A stretch of DNA of 32,814 nucleotides from an uncultured Muribaculaceae bacterium (GCA_910587355.1 CAJUKF010000032.1:1-32814), one strand, 5' to 3'. Positions 16,600 to 23,952 are shown, numbered from the stretch's first letter. Made by a program: numbers and translations. The notes: generated from the sequence alone by a model not told the origin.

Positions 16600-16607
16600 C
16601 AAAAATA
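16600..16607 (-). promoter_or_regulatory. Possible internal promoter of the DUF1080 gene
   Basis: TATTTTTG on the minus strand (16607-16600) fits TAnnTTTG. The -33 position holds CTG rather than TTG. A transcript would start about 13 nt before the ATG at 16580, so the DUF1080 and ApbE genes may be expressed partly on their own. Confidence 0.4.
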
Positions 16608-16628
16608 TTCAAGCTCCTCGCACCGGTC

Positions 16629-16657
16629 AGTAGGGACGCGATTAATCGCGTCCGCGA
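16629..16657. repeat. Palindromic repeat family B, copy 1
   Basis: A perfect 20-bp palindrome (16634-16653, arms GGACGCGATT/AATCGCGTCC) lies within a 29-nt unit shared with 20080-20108. The two copies differ only at one paired position, A:T here and G:C there. It is in the gap between the Gfo/Idh and DUF1080 genes. Confidence 0.88.
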
Positions 16658-16681
16658 GATAAAATTCGCCCTCTCGCCCTC

Positions 16682-18109
16682 TCACACGAGCTTGTAGAAC
16701 TCTTCCCAGCCTTCGCGCGGCGGCATACCCGAGAGCATGGCGTTCGCAAACGCGTTGTTGGTGAACTGCTTCGTGCGTGCGTCGAAATAAAGCTTAGTAT
16801 TGAGGCGCTGTGCTATCACGCCCAGACAGAATACCTGACTGAGCACACCGTTGATTTCGAAAGGCGAACGGGTCTTCTCGGTTCCCTGACATGCACGGAG
16901 GAAATTCACGTAGTGGTTCGAGGGGCTTTTCGGCACTTCGGGCAGGCGGCTCTGTATGTCGCGTGCGTTGGCCGACGGAATCATGCTCAGGGTCGACCCG
17001 TGGCTGCCGCCCTTGAAGGTGAGGTCGCGGCTGTAGATGATTTTGCCCGGGTTGAGTTTTGTCACGGCAGCTCCCTGGTTTGTGGGAGGCACATCCGGAT
17101 TGTACTCAGATGCTCCGTAGTTGTCGGGCAGCGGCGGCAGATTGTCGAGACCGTCATACCATGTGATGTCGCACGGAGGCATACTGCCGCGTGCCGGGAA
17201 TCGGAAGCGTATTGTCGATGAGAAGGGGTAGAAATAGCTGTTGTGGCCCAGCGCATAGTCCATGCTTACCTCGTAGGGCAGGCCGAGTTCCAGGAATTCG
17301 TGGGCTGTGTCGAGCAGATGTGCGCCCCAGTCGCCTAACGCGCCCATACCGTAGTCGTACCAGCAGCGCCAGTTGCCCTGATGATAGCGGTCGGAGTAGC
17401 CGTGATATACCGACGGACCCGTCCACACGTCCCAGTTGATGTCCTTGTTGGGCATCGGCTCGTTTGTGGGCATCTGAAGCATCGAGGCATCGTATTTGTG
17501 CCAACGGCGCGAGTTGTTCATGTGGGCTGTAATGGCGGTCACGTCTTTTATTATGCCAGCGTCTTTCCATGCCTTGAACTGGAAGTAATTTGCTTCCGAG
17601 TGACCCTGGTTGCCGACTTGGGTGGCAAGTTCGGGATGCCGCCGTGCCATTTCCATCATCAGTTCACCTTCGAGGAATGTGCGGCACATCGGTTTCTCCA
17701 CATATACGTGCTTGCCGTTGGAAAGTGCGAGCATGGCAATCGGGAAGTGCATGTGGTCGGGTATGGAGATGCACACTGCGTCGAAGTCTCCCGAAGCTTT
17801 GTCGAAAAGCTCGCGGAAGTCGCGGAAACGACGTGCCCGCGGATACATGTTCATCACCTTCTGTGTGTGGTTGGCTCCCATGTCGATGTCGCACAGCGCC
17901 ACTACGTCGACCATGCCCGTTTTGGCGAACTCCGATATGTTCTGTTCGCCGCGGTTGCCGATGCCTATGTAGGCTATTTTCACTTTATCTGTCTTGACCG
18001 AGGCGGATTGTGCCGAGGTAAGAGTGGAGGCGAATGTTTTCATTCCGCCCATAGCCATGCCGGCTGCCGACACGCCTAATGTTTTGAGAAAATCTCTTCT
18101 TGTTGCCAT
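16682..18109 (-). CDS. Tat-exported Gfo/Idh/MocA family oxidoreductase (475 aa)
   Basis: A 475-residue NAD(P)-dependent oxidoreductase. The N-terminus has a twin-arginine signal (TRRDFLKTLGVSAAGMAMGG, Arg4-Arg5), so it should be exported folded with its cofactor, like glucose-fructose oxidoreductase. The Rossmann motif GIGNRG is at 49-54 and the family motif EKP at 138-140. The long C-terminal half (about 200 onward) fits the Bacteroidetes and Planctomycetes branch of exported members. Relatives oxidise sugar hydroxyls, often at C3 of glycosides; with the DUF1080 protein downstream this suggests 3-keto-glycoside chemistry in the periplasm. The gene follows the small membrane protein gene by 15 nt. 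Substrate and electron acceptor are unknown. Confidence 0.9.
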   Translation of the reverse strand: MATRRDFLKTLGVSAAGMAMGGMKTFASTLTSAQSASVKTDKVKIAYIGIGNRGEQNISEFAKTGMVDVVALCDIDMGANHTQKVMNMYPRARRFRDFRELFDKASGDFDAVCISIPDHMHFPIAMLALSNGKHVYVEKPMCRTFLEGELMMEMARRHPELATQVGNQGHSEANYFQFKAWKDAGIIKDVTAITAHMNNSRRWHKYDASMLQMPTNEPMPNKDINWDVWTGPSVYHGYSDRYHQGNWRCWYDYGMGALGDWGAHLLDTAHEFLELGLPYEVSMDYALGHNSYFYPFSSTIRFRFPARGSMPPCDITWYDGLDNLPPLPDNYGASEYNPDVPPTNQGAAVTKLNPGKIIYSRDLTFKGGSHGSTLSMIPSANARDIQSRLPEVPKSPSNHYVNFLRACQGTEKTRSPFEINGVLSQVFCLGVIAQRLNTKLYFDARTKQFTNNAFANAMLSGMPPREGWEEFYKLV

Positions 18110-18124
18110 GGTATGTGGATTATA

Positions 18125-18403
18125 TCAGACAGCCTCGGCTGCCGTTTGTTTGCTTGTCTTTTTAGTCGTGTGTCTCACAACACTCCGTATTCCGTAGAAG
18201 CACAGACGGAGCAGTACCGTGAGGGCATACAGCGCCAGTGCGAAAATAAGCACATAGAAAAAGGTGGAATACAGTTCACTCCAGGGTGCGTCATAGCTGA
18301 TAATAGCCCATACGTTAAGTGCGAAAGCAATGATGAGACAGATGCAGAGTATGCAGAGCTCGGTGATTTGTCTCCGGCGTGTTAATACGATATCTTTCAT
18401 CAT
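18125..18403 (-). CDS. Small two-helix inner-membrane protein
   Basis: A 92-residue protein of no family I can name. It has two hydrophobic helices (about 15-36 and 46-68) joined by a short loop with SYDAPWSELYST, Arg residues before the first helix and a basic, Lys-rich tail after the second (RSVVRHTTKKTSK). The first ATG (18403) overlaps the stop of the upstream oxidoreductase gene by 4 nt, and a second ATG follows at once. It sits exactly between two Tat-exported oxidoreductase genes, so it may be a membrane anchor or link for them; there is no heme- or flavin-binding motif to support an electron-transfer role. Confidence 0.75.
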   Translation of the reverse strand: MMKDIVLTRRRQITELCILCICLIIAFALNVWAIISYDAPWSELYSTFFYVLIFALALYALTVLLRLCFYGIRSVVRHTTKKTSKQTAAEAV

Positions 18404-19698
18404 GATAGGAGTTCTTTGTTGAGTTTTGTGCCGTAAGGCGCGTAGTCGATTTTATATTGCTCCGGGAAGGCAAGTACTTCGCCTTTTTCAATTGCTTCGA
18501 AGCCCCACAGGGCGAGCAGGCTTGCATAGTAGCCTTCCTCGGCAATCCGGGCCGGCTGGCGCCCCGTAATCACAGCCTCGATGAACGCGTCGGTGTTGAG
18601 CGACGTGCCGTCGGTCTTGGGCCGTTCGCCCAGTATGTACTGGCCTTTGTTCACGTTGGCGCTCTCGGGAGCCCAGCTTGTGCCGGCGAACGGTATCTCG
18701 TCGAAAAGCTTGTTTTCCCACGTGTTGAGCATCTGGAGGAAAGCGGGAGCCGGAGCCGTCTGCTCGAAGAAATACTTGCCGGTTTCAGGCTCGACGGTGC
18801 CGAGGTTGCCTAATATTTTCTCCTCGAGTCCGTAGAACTTGTTCGAAATCACCGAGCCGTAGTTCAGCGTCTCGCCGGTGTTGAACGAGTAGATGCAGTG
18901 TACGTTATCGTGAACCTCGCGTCCGTCTTTCCAGAAAGTGATGCCGCCGTGACCCATTACGCGGTCGGGCAGCTTCTGCATGGCCCAGGTGCCGACCTGA
19001 ATCTGGTGGCAGCCCAACTCCGTCATCAGGCCCTTCGACGACGCTTTGTAGAGGCGCCAGTTAATCAGTCGCTCGAGTTCGGGCGACGGCACTTCTCGCC
19101 GCCAGTCGCCGTTGCGGTTCCAGTAGGCTTCAACGTGCGAAATCTTGCCGAAATTGCCGCGGTGGACGAGGTCCATCACCTGGATGTATCTCGGGTCGAA
19201 AAGACGCTGCTGGCCTGTAAAGAATATCCGGCCGGTCTCAAGATGCTTCTGATACATGTTGAAGCACTCCTCCATGGTGTAGCCGATTGTCTTCTCGCAG
19301 TATACATGCTTGCCTGCGTCGAAGGCATCCATTACAATCTGATAGTGAGTGTTCAGCGGCGTGGCCACCACTACCGCGTCCACATTCTTGTCCGACAGAA
19401 GAGCCCGGTAGTCTTTGTATGTTTTGGCGTCGGGGGCAATTTTGAGTGCCGACTGAAGCGACGGCTCGTATATGTCGGCCATCGCCACGATTTTGGCTTT
19501 GGGATTACTGGCTATGAAGCTCATCAGGAACTGCCCGCGTGAGCCGGGGCCTATCACCCCTATACGGCAGAGTTCCGATGAAGTGTGGTCCAGTTCTCCG
19601 AACGCCGACAGCCACGGGCTTGTCGCCGCAAGTATCCCGGCTCCGGCCACTCCGAGCTGTCGGAGGAAATCGCGCCGGTTTATTTTCTTTTCATCCAT
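18400..19698 (-). CDS. Tat-exported Gfo/Idh/MocA family oxidoreductase (432 aa)
   Basis: A 432-residue protein, the first gene of the five-gene minus-strand operon. It starts with a twin-arginine signal (NRRDFLRQLGVAGAGILAA, Arg8-Arg9), followed by the Rossmann motif GPGSRG (50-55) and HVYCEKT at 132-137. The usual EKP is EKT here, so Pro is replaced while the catalytic Lys is kept. It is clearly a different subfamily from the 475-residue protein of the same operon. It probably oxidises or reduces a sugar derivative in the periplasm; having two such enzymes side by side suggests sequential or reciprocal steps. A -7 element about 110 nt upstream may start the transcript. Confidence 0.9.
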   Translation of the reverse strand: MDEKKINRRDFLRQLGVAGAGILAATSPWLSAFGELDHTSSELCRIGVIGPGSRGQFLMSFIASNPKAKIVAMADIYEPSLQSALKIAPDAKTYKDYRALLSDKNVDAVVVATPLNTHYQIVMDAFDAGKHVYCEKTIGYTMEECFNMYQKHLETGRIFFTGQQRLFDPRYIQVMDLVHRGNFGKISHVEAYWNRNGDWRREVPSPELERLINWRLYKASSKGLMTELGCHQIQVGTWAMQKLPDRVMGHGGITFWKDGREVHDNVHCIYSFNTGETLNYGSVISNKFYGLEEKILGNLGTVEPETGKYFFEQTAPAPAFLQMLNTWENKLFDEIPFAGTSWAPESANVNKGQYILGERPKTDGTSLNTDAFIEAVITGRQPARIAEEGYYASLLALWGFEAIEKGEVLAFPEQYKIDYAPYGTKLNKELLS

Positions 19699-19805
19699 GA
19701 TTTATAAGGTGCAGTGTGCTCACAGGAAGATACTGCAGAGGGTATTAGAGATTAGAATTCAGGTAGGGCAATTGCCATTGGCAACATCTGTGTAATTTAC
19801 AGCTA

Positions 19806-19813
19806 CAAAAGTA
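19806..19813 (-). promoter_or_regulatory. Candidate -7 element of the 19698-14508 operon
   Basis: TACTTTTG on the minus strand (19813-19806) fits TAnnTTTG and would give a leader of about 100 nt. No well-spaced -33 TTG is seen. The leader contains a small palindrome, TTGCCA-t-TGGCAA, at 19772-19784. Confidence 0.45.
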
Positions 19814-19846
19814 AGGTATTTTTTTCAAAATGCCCCCACCGCACAC

Positions 19847-19879
19847 AAAAAAATCATCGGAGCTCTCTGAGAACTCCGA
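19847..19879 (-). terminator. Rho-independent terminator of the beta-barrel gene unit
   Basis: On the minus strand a hairpin spans 19879-19857: 6 bp (TCGGAG with CTCCGA), one mismatch, 3 bp and a 3-nt loop. It is followed after a short spacer by seven T residues (19853-19847). It would end transcripts from the 20160-22247 gene, but it lies 280 nt after that stop codon, leaving an unusually long 3' leader full of palindromes. Confidence 0.75.
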
Positions 19880-19891
19880 GTTATCCTCCAA

Positions 19892-19913
19892 GTCTCACAG
19901 CATCGTTATTCCA
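19892..19913. repeat. 22-nt direct repeat, copy 1
   Basis: It matches 20146-20167 at 20 of 22 positions (GTCTCAC-A/C-GCATCGTTATT-C/T-CA). The second copy overlaps the end of the 20160-22247 gene. The two copies flank the stretch that carries the family A and B palindromes. Confidence 0.75.
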
Positions 19914-19940
19914 GTCTCGTCGGGTTTGTAACCCGACGCC
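19913..19940. repeat. Palindromic repeat family A, copy 2
   Basis: A perfect 9-bp stem with 3-nt loop (19918-19938, CGTCGGGTT-tgt-AACCCGACG), preceded by AGTCT and followed by CC as in the copy at 14375-14402. It begins exactly where the first 22-nt direct repeat ends. Confidence 0.88.
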
Positions 19941-20079
19941 TCCAATATGATACACTTTCTCAATTGATTGGCAGGGACGTAATTCAATGCTGTTTACTAA
20001 CGATTCTTTAAACTTCACGCCAAGACAGAAAATAATAGATAAAAACAGCTACACCAGTCTAAATCACTGTTTCCCAATA

Positions 20080-20108
20080 AGTAGGGGCGCGATTAATCGC
20101 GCCCGCGA
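20080..20108. repeat. Palindromic repeat family B, copy 2
   Basis: A perfect 20-bp palindrome (20085-20104, arms GGGCGCGATT/AATCGCGCCC) in a 29-nt unit shared with 16629-16657. The flanks AGTAG and GCGA are identical in both copies. A possible degenerate relative (GCAGGGACGTAATTCA) lies near 19971. Confidence 0.88.
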
Positions 20109-20145
20109 AACAGAATGTATCTTTTGTGGAATAAATAGGTATTCT

Positions 20146-20167
20146 GTCTCACCGCATCGTTATTTCA
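20146..20167. repeat. 22-nt direct repeat, copy 2
   Basis: The partner of 19892-19913. It covers the stop codon (20160-20162) and the codons just before it in the beta-barrel gene, so the copy at 19892 looks like a duplicated gene end. Confidence 0.75.
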
Positions 20168-22247
20168 ATATTCCGGAATTGACACCCGATACCTGAGAAG
20201 CTTCATTGCCTCGTTGAATCTTCTTTCCGAAGCCGAAAGTATATGTGACTGACAATCGCGCCAAAGCGTGGTCATTGATTGAGTAGGTCTGTTCGATTCT
20301 ATCGTAATATCGGCTGTGCATGATGCTTTCCTCGCTTTTCCAGTTCCAGCGTGCGAAATTGGCGAACTGTAGTTGCAGATTCCATGAAGAATTAGACCAT
20401 CCGGCTGCTATGCGGTAGTATGATTTTGTTTTCATCCAGGTCCCGACCATACACCCATCGGGATAACCTTGCGTAGAATAATACAATCCTGAGAAATTCC
20501 AGTTGTCAAGATAACAGGTTGCCTGAAACGCACAGTTGACATTCGTCTTGTCAAGATTATAAGGCTCTCCGTTATGGACGGATTTCCCCGTCAGTTGGGA
20601 TGTAAGCTGGAGTTTACCCTCGAACAGGCGTAATGTTGCATACGCGCCGTAAGTCCATTGCGAATAGCCGCCGCCCGGTTGTTTGATTGTACGCAAAATG
20701 CCGGTTTCCGTTGGCACGTAATCATAAACATACCGGTTATCCACAATCCATGTCGATGCAAAGGCTGAGAGACTGAAAACATTACTCGGAATAAATGAAT
20801 AATTCAGTCCTGCATCATAGCTGCCATAGGAAATGAGGTCGGGGTTGCCGGTATAACTCATCAGGGGATTGCTTTGGATAATAGCTGATGAACGGTAACT
20901 CGACGAGGGTATTGACTTCATGTGATGAAATTCTCCGCGGACTGAATGCCGGTCATTCGGAGAATACTGAAGAGAAAAATCGACCCACGGGGCTCCCGAA
21001 TCATCTTTGTAATCAAGATATTTCTGTCTGTCCCAGTGATATCCGACGCCTGCCATTCCGTAAAACTTACCTTTCGTAACACTGTATTGCACTCCGGGGC
21101 CGACACGATATGTCCGGGCATTGTCTTTTGTAGAAGACGTACCGGAATAATCTGTTCGGTTGGAATTAATTATAGTTTGTAACATGGCATTTAGAGAACC
21201 CCATTTGCCAAAAGAATGAGTGTAAGTCAGATTCCCGCTGAACTGATGAGAGTTGTCTTTGGCGGCATTGTAAAATTCTCCCGCAGTTTCCTCTGCATAC
21301 AGGCTGCTTGTATTGGTGTGGGAATAAGCATATCTTGGTGAGAATGTTATGGCGTTTTTGTCGTTCAGGATAAAACTCCAATATCCGTTATAGGAAAGGG
21401 AGTTGACGCGGTTGGCCGAAGTTTGTGAATAATCGATGCGGTCAGATATGGCAGGTTTATATTCAACAAAGCCGGAACTGTTATCATTCGGCGAATGGTC
21501 GAAACTTGCCCCGAGAACGTTCTGAATGGTAATTTTTTCAGAGGAATAGAGAGCCTTGAATGTAGGCCAGCATAGGTTTTTGCGCAGTTTGCCATTGCTT
21601 TGAATGGAATTGCGCCCAAACGTACCGGCACCGCCGTCTGTCTGCGGCAAACGGAATGTTTCGTAAACATCTCCTCCGGTGTGTTTCTGGCTGAGATAGA
21701 AATAGCCCGCAGCAATATCAAATGTCATGCGTTTGTATTGCAATTTGCTGTAAAGACTTATCTGCCCCGCATTGCTTGTATTCTCCCAGCCGTGAGCCTT
21801 TATGTAGCCGCCATATTCATATTTCTGCATCACGAAATTAACCACATGGGCTTTCCCCTGAAAACGCGGGTCTGAGGGGAAATCATAATACTCAACTTTC
21901 TTAACATCCTGCATTCGCATTCCCTGTAAATCTTCTTTTGATGCCGGCAGAAAATCTATAAATACATCTATGCTTTTCCCCGCTAAATCCGTTATATCAT
22001 CATTTGCTGAAATCTTTATTTGAGGAATTGCCATACGATTCAACAAATCTGTGGCAGTCTGAGATGCGTTTTTTTGCTTTGATGTAGGTATATAGGTCGA
22101 TACTTCCGCTCCAAGTCGTTGGTTGCGAGCCTCGACTACTACTTCGTTAAGCACCTGTGCCTTGATTGAATCGGGCTCAGTTGACTGCGCCATTGCGCTA
22201 CCGGCAAGAAGCAGAGATACCCACAGTATATTCAGTCTATTATTCAT
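20160..22247 (-). CDS. Outer-membrane beta-barrel protein (TonB-receptor-like, OMP_b-brl_3 type)
   Basis: A 695-residue outer-membrane protein. The signal peptide MNNRLNILWVSLLLAGSAMA is followed by a TonB-box-like LNEVVVEA. A plug-like region (about 50-150) contains ATDLLNRM, DVFIDFLP and MRMQDVKKVEYYDFPSDPRF, which is the pattern of the large Bacteroidetes outer-membrane beta-barrel family related to TonB-dependent receptors. The remainder is a long barrel of alternating aromatic strands ending TYTFGFGKKI plus a short polar tail. There is no N-terminal carboxypeptidase-like domain. It is the second gene after a Crp/Fnr regulator on the same strand, 85 nt apart, with its own -7 element. Base composition is more AT-rich than the flanking operons. 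Ligand unknown. Confidence 0.85.
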   Translation of the reverse strand: MNNRLNILWVSLLLAGSAMAQSTEPDSIKAQVLNEVVVEARNQRLGAEVSTYIPTSKQKNASQTATDLLNRMAIPQIKISANDDITDLAGKSIDVFIDFLPASKEDLQGMRMQDVKKVEYYDFPSDPRFQGKAHVVNFVMQKYEYGGYIKAHGWENTSNAGQISLYSKLQYKRMTFDIAAGYFYLSQKHTGGDVYETFRLPQTDGGAGTFGRNSIQSNGKLRKNLCWPTFKALYSSEKITIQNVLGASFDHSPNDNSSGFVEYKPAISDRIDYSQTSANRVNSLSYNGYWSFILNDKNAITFSPRYAYSHTNTSSLYAEETAGEFYNAAKDNSHQFSGNLTYTHSFGKWGSLNAMLQTIINSNRTDYSGTSSTKDNARTYRVGPGVQYSVTKGKFYGMAGVGYHWDRQKYLDYKDDSGAPWVDFSLQYSPNDRHSVRGEFHHMKSIPSSSYRSSAIIQSNPLMSYTGNPDLISYGSYDAGLNYSFIPSNVFSLSAFASTWIVDNRYVYDYVPTETGILRTIKQPGGGYSQWTYGAYATLRLFEGKLQLTSQLTGKSVHNGEPYNLDKTNVNCAFQATCYLDNWNFSGLYYSTQGYPDGCMVGTWMKTKSYYRIAAGWSNSSWNLQLQFANFARWNWKSEESIMHSRYYDRIEQTYSINDHALARLSVTYTFGFGKKIQRGNEASQVSGVNSGILK

Positions 22248-22272
22248 ATGATTATCAGATTTTTTCTGGCCG

Positions 22273-22280
22273 CAAAGTTA
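22273..22280 (-). promoter_or_regulatory. Candidate -7 element of the beta-barrel gene
   Basis: TAACTTTG (22280-22273, minus strand) fits TAnnTTTG and predicts a leader of about 20 nt before the ATG at 22247. A TTG lies 23 nt upstream, slightly too far for the usual spacing. Just upstream, 22331-22349 forms an 8-bp inverted repeat over the stop codon of the regulator gene. Confidence 0.5.
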
Positions 22281-22332
22281 GCCATAAGACACTACTTTGC
22301 TCTCAACAAATGTTGAAGAGTTCTGATATTGA

Positions 22333-22896
22333 TTAAGATTTTCTTAATCTGCTCAAATGAGTGGGAGTGATATTGAGGAAAGAAGCTATATCTTTCAAAG
22401 AAAATAGCGAAAAAATATTATCGTATCTGGTAATCAGTTCGTCATATCTCTCTTGCGCCGATTTAGTATGAAGATTGATATATCGGTTATATGTAGTATC
22501 AAACAAGGCCACATTGGTCTCGGCAATAATCCTATAAAGCTCCTCGTCTGACTTCATGCGCATACCTGTCTCTCTCGCTGATATGCAGTATATCTCGCAA
22601 GGTGTAACGGCGACTATTGAAATACGTGATTTTCTGCCATAAAGAGAGAAAGGGAAATCGGCGACAAACTCACCGGCAAATTCTAACCCGACAACCTTCT
22701 CTAAGCCATTGGCTGTGTACGCCACATATTTCAGAGAGCCGGACTTTATATATCCGATGTATCGTGCTGTCTGTCCTTGCTCAGCAAAGAATTCGCCTTT
22801 CTCATAATGGCGCAATTCTCCTTCGTTAATACATAGGTCGCGCCAAAAATCATGGTCGATATTCTCGTAATAAGTGTTGAAGTTAGACGTACTCAC
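22333..22896 (-). CDS. Crp/Fnr family transcriptional regulator
   Basis: A 187-residue regulator. Residues about 25-115 form a cyclic-nucleotide-binding-type domain (GELRHYEKGEFFAEQG, IGYIKSGSLKYVAY, GEFVADFPFSL), and the C-terminus carries a helix-turn-helix, FSLKDIASFLNITPTHLSRLRK. The cAMP-contacting Arg-Ser signature of Crp is not seen, so the ligand is unknown. The start appears to be GTG at 22896, since no in-frame ATG precedes the conserved domain. It lies directly upstream of the beta-barrel gene on the same strand and diverges from the DUF2807 pair, so either could be its target. Confidence 0.9.
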   Translation of the reverse strand: MSTSNFNTYYENIDHDFWRDLCINEGELRHYEKGEFFAEQGQTARYIGYIKSGSLKYVAYTANGLEKVVGLEFAGEFVADFPFSLYGRKSRISIVAVTPCEIYCISARETGMRMKSDEELYRIIAETNVALFDTTYNRYINLHTKSAQERYDELITRYDNIFSLFSLKDIASFLNITPTHLSRLRKS

Positions 22897-22923
22897 AAAC
22901 AGTTGCTGTAAATTATTCCAATT

Positions 22924-22954
22924 ACAAGATACGCATGACGCTTCTGATTTGCAA
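22924..22954 (-). promoter_or_regulatory. Weak promoter candidate for the Crp/Fnr gene
   Basis: TTG (22954-22952), a 20-nt spacer and TATCTTGT (22931-22924) resemble the Bacteroidetes pattern but do not fit the TTTG part. It predicts a leader of about 20 nt. In the rest of the 229-nt divergent gap (22897-23125) I see no clear plus-strand promoter. Confidence 0.3.
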
Positions 22955-23125
22955 GGTCATGCAGCACAAAAGCCTGCAAGTGCGAAGGTAGCTAATATTG
23001 ATTCAACTGCTGAAATCGTTAACATATTTTAGCACCAATCTGTGAAACCATTGAAAACAAAAATCGTCTTCATAATGAATTCACTCCTGTCCGGACACAT
23101 AGAACACTCTAATAATCTCAATCTA

Positions 23126-23857
23126 ATGAAAACATTTCACAAAATCCTTACGCTTGTGATGGCTCTGTGTGCAATCACATGTGCTGCAAAAGAAAACGGT
23201 ATTGTAGTCAGACAACAGAAAGTGGGCTCCTTCAGCTCGATTGAAGCCGAATGCGTCGATGTGTATATAACCATAGGCGAACCGAAGAACAATTTTACAG
23301 TGACGGCTTCGCCTGAAATCCTTGATAAGTTTTCGGCAACTCTCACCGATGGTGTCCTCCGCCTCTCCTGCGTTAAGAAATCATCAGGCAAATCCAATCT
23401 TCTTTCGGGTCTGTTCAAGGATAGTAAAAAGCCCGTCGTCAAAATCACAGTTCCGTCGCTCGACGGAATCAACGCCGGTCTATGCTCGCGAATCATTGTA
23501 GATAGTGCTATGACTGCCGGTAATATGGAGTTGTCATGCGAAACTTCGTCGATGGTGAAAATTCCGGCACTCACTGCCACAGGCATCATCAATATTAATG
23601 TTGGAATGAGTTCTGCTGTTGATGTGGAATCTCTTTCCGCAAAAAGCGTGGCCCTTCATTGTACTACCAGTTCAAAAATTCAGGTCGGCACTATAAATTC
23701 GGAAAATCTTGATGCCCGTGCTGAAGCCGGAGGTAAAATCAATGCTCTTTCCGGAAAAGTCATTTTTGCCGATTTTGAAAAGGGAATCGATGGTCTGTTG
23801 AATTTTGACGGTGTCGCTGTCGTTTCCGCCGGTTTTAACAATTACACCTTACGCTAA
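23126..23857 (+). CDS. DUF2807 (head GIN domain) exported protein, paralog 1
   Basis: A 243-residue exported protein of the DUF2807 (putative auto-transporter adhesin, head GIN domain) family. The start at 23126 gives a signal peptide (MKTFHKILTLVMALCAITC) and is supported by a 16-nt leader (23107-23122) identical to the one before the next gene, 3 nt from each ATG; an upstream in-frame ATG at 23042 is rejected. The motif VGSFSSIEAECVDVYITIG and the PVVKITVPSLDGI strand are typical. The C-terminal half is a repetitive beta structure with about 20-residue period, but the repeat motif is eroded: ETSS at 139, then GMSS, TTSS and EAGG. A Cys at about 19 aligns with one in the paralog and may be lipidated. 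Function unknown. Confidence 0.82.
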   Translation: MKTFHKILTLVMALCAITCAAKENGIVVRQQKVGSFSSIEAECVDVYITIGEPKNNFTVTASPEILDKFSATLTDGVLRLSCVKKSSGKSNLLSGLFKDSKKPVVKITVPSLDGINAGLCSRIIVDSAMTAGNMELSCETSSMVKIPALTATGIININVGMSSAVDVESLSAKSVALHCTTSSKIQVGTINSENLDARAEAGGKINALSGKVIFADFEKGIDGLLNFDGVAVVSAGFNNYTLR

Positions 23858-23952
23858 AATGCCGTTTTAACATTTAGCATGTAACAAAACGGGGGCTTTC
23901 TGCGTCATGTATATGTTGACAGAAGTCTAAAACCTCTAATAATCTCAATAAT

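Larger units (their letters stand above)
19699..20159. other. Gene-free, repeat-rich intergenic region
   Basis: About 460 nt downstream of the beta-barrel gene and upstream of the oxidoreductase operon. It holds the operon's -7 element (19806-19813), a minus-strand terminator (19847-19879), one copy each of repeat families A (19913-19940) and B (20080-20108), and a pair of 22-nt direct repeats (19892-19913, 20146-20167). I see no credible coding frame in it. Confidence 0.75.

Noticed and set aside
19971..19990. GCAGGGACGTAATTCAATGC as a third copy of family B.
   Set aside because: Only about half of the palindrome matches and the second arm is missing; it may be a degenerate copy but cannot be claimed.
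23862..23892. Inverted repeat CCGTTTT/AAAACGG between the two DUF2807 genes as a terminator.
   Set aside because: The stem is only 7 bp with a 17-nt loop and no T-run follows.
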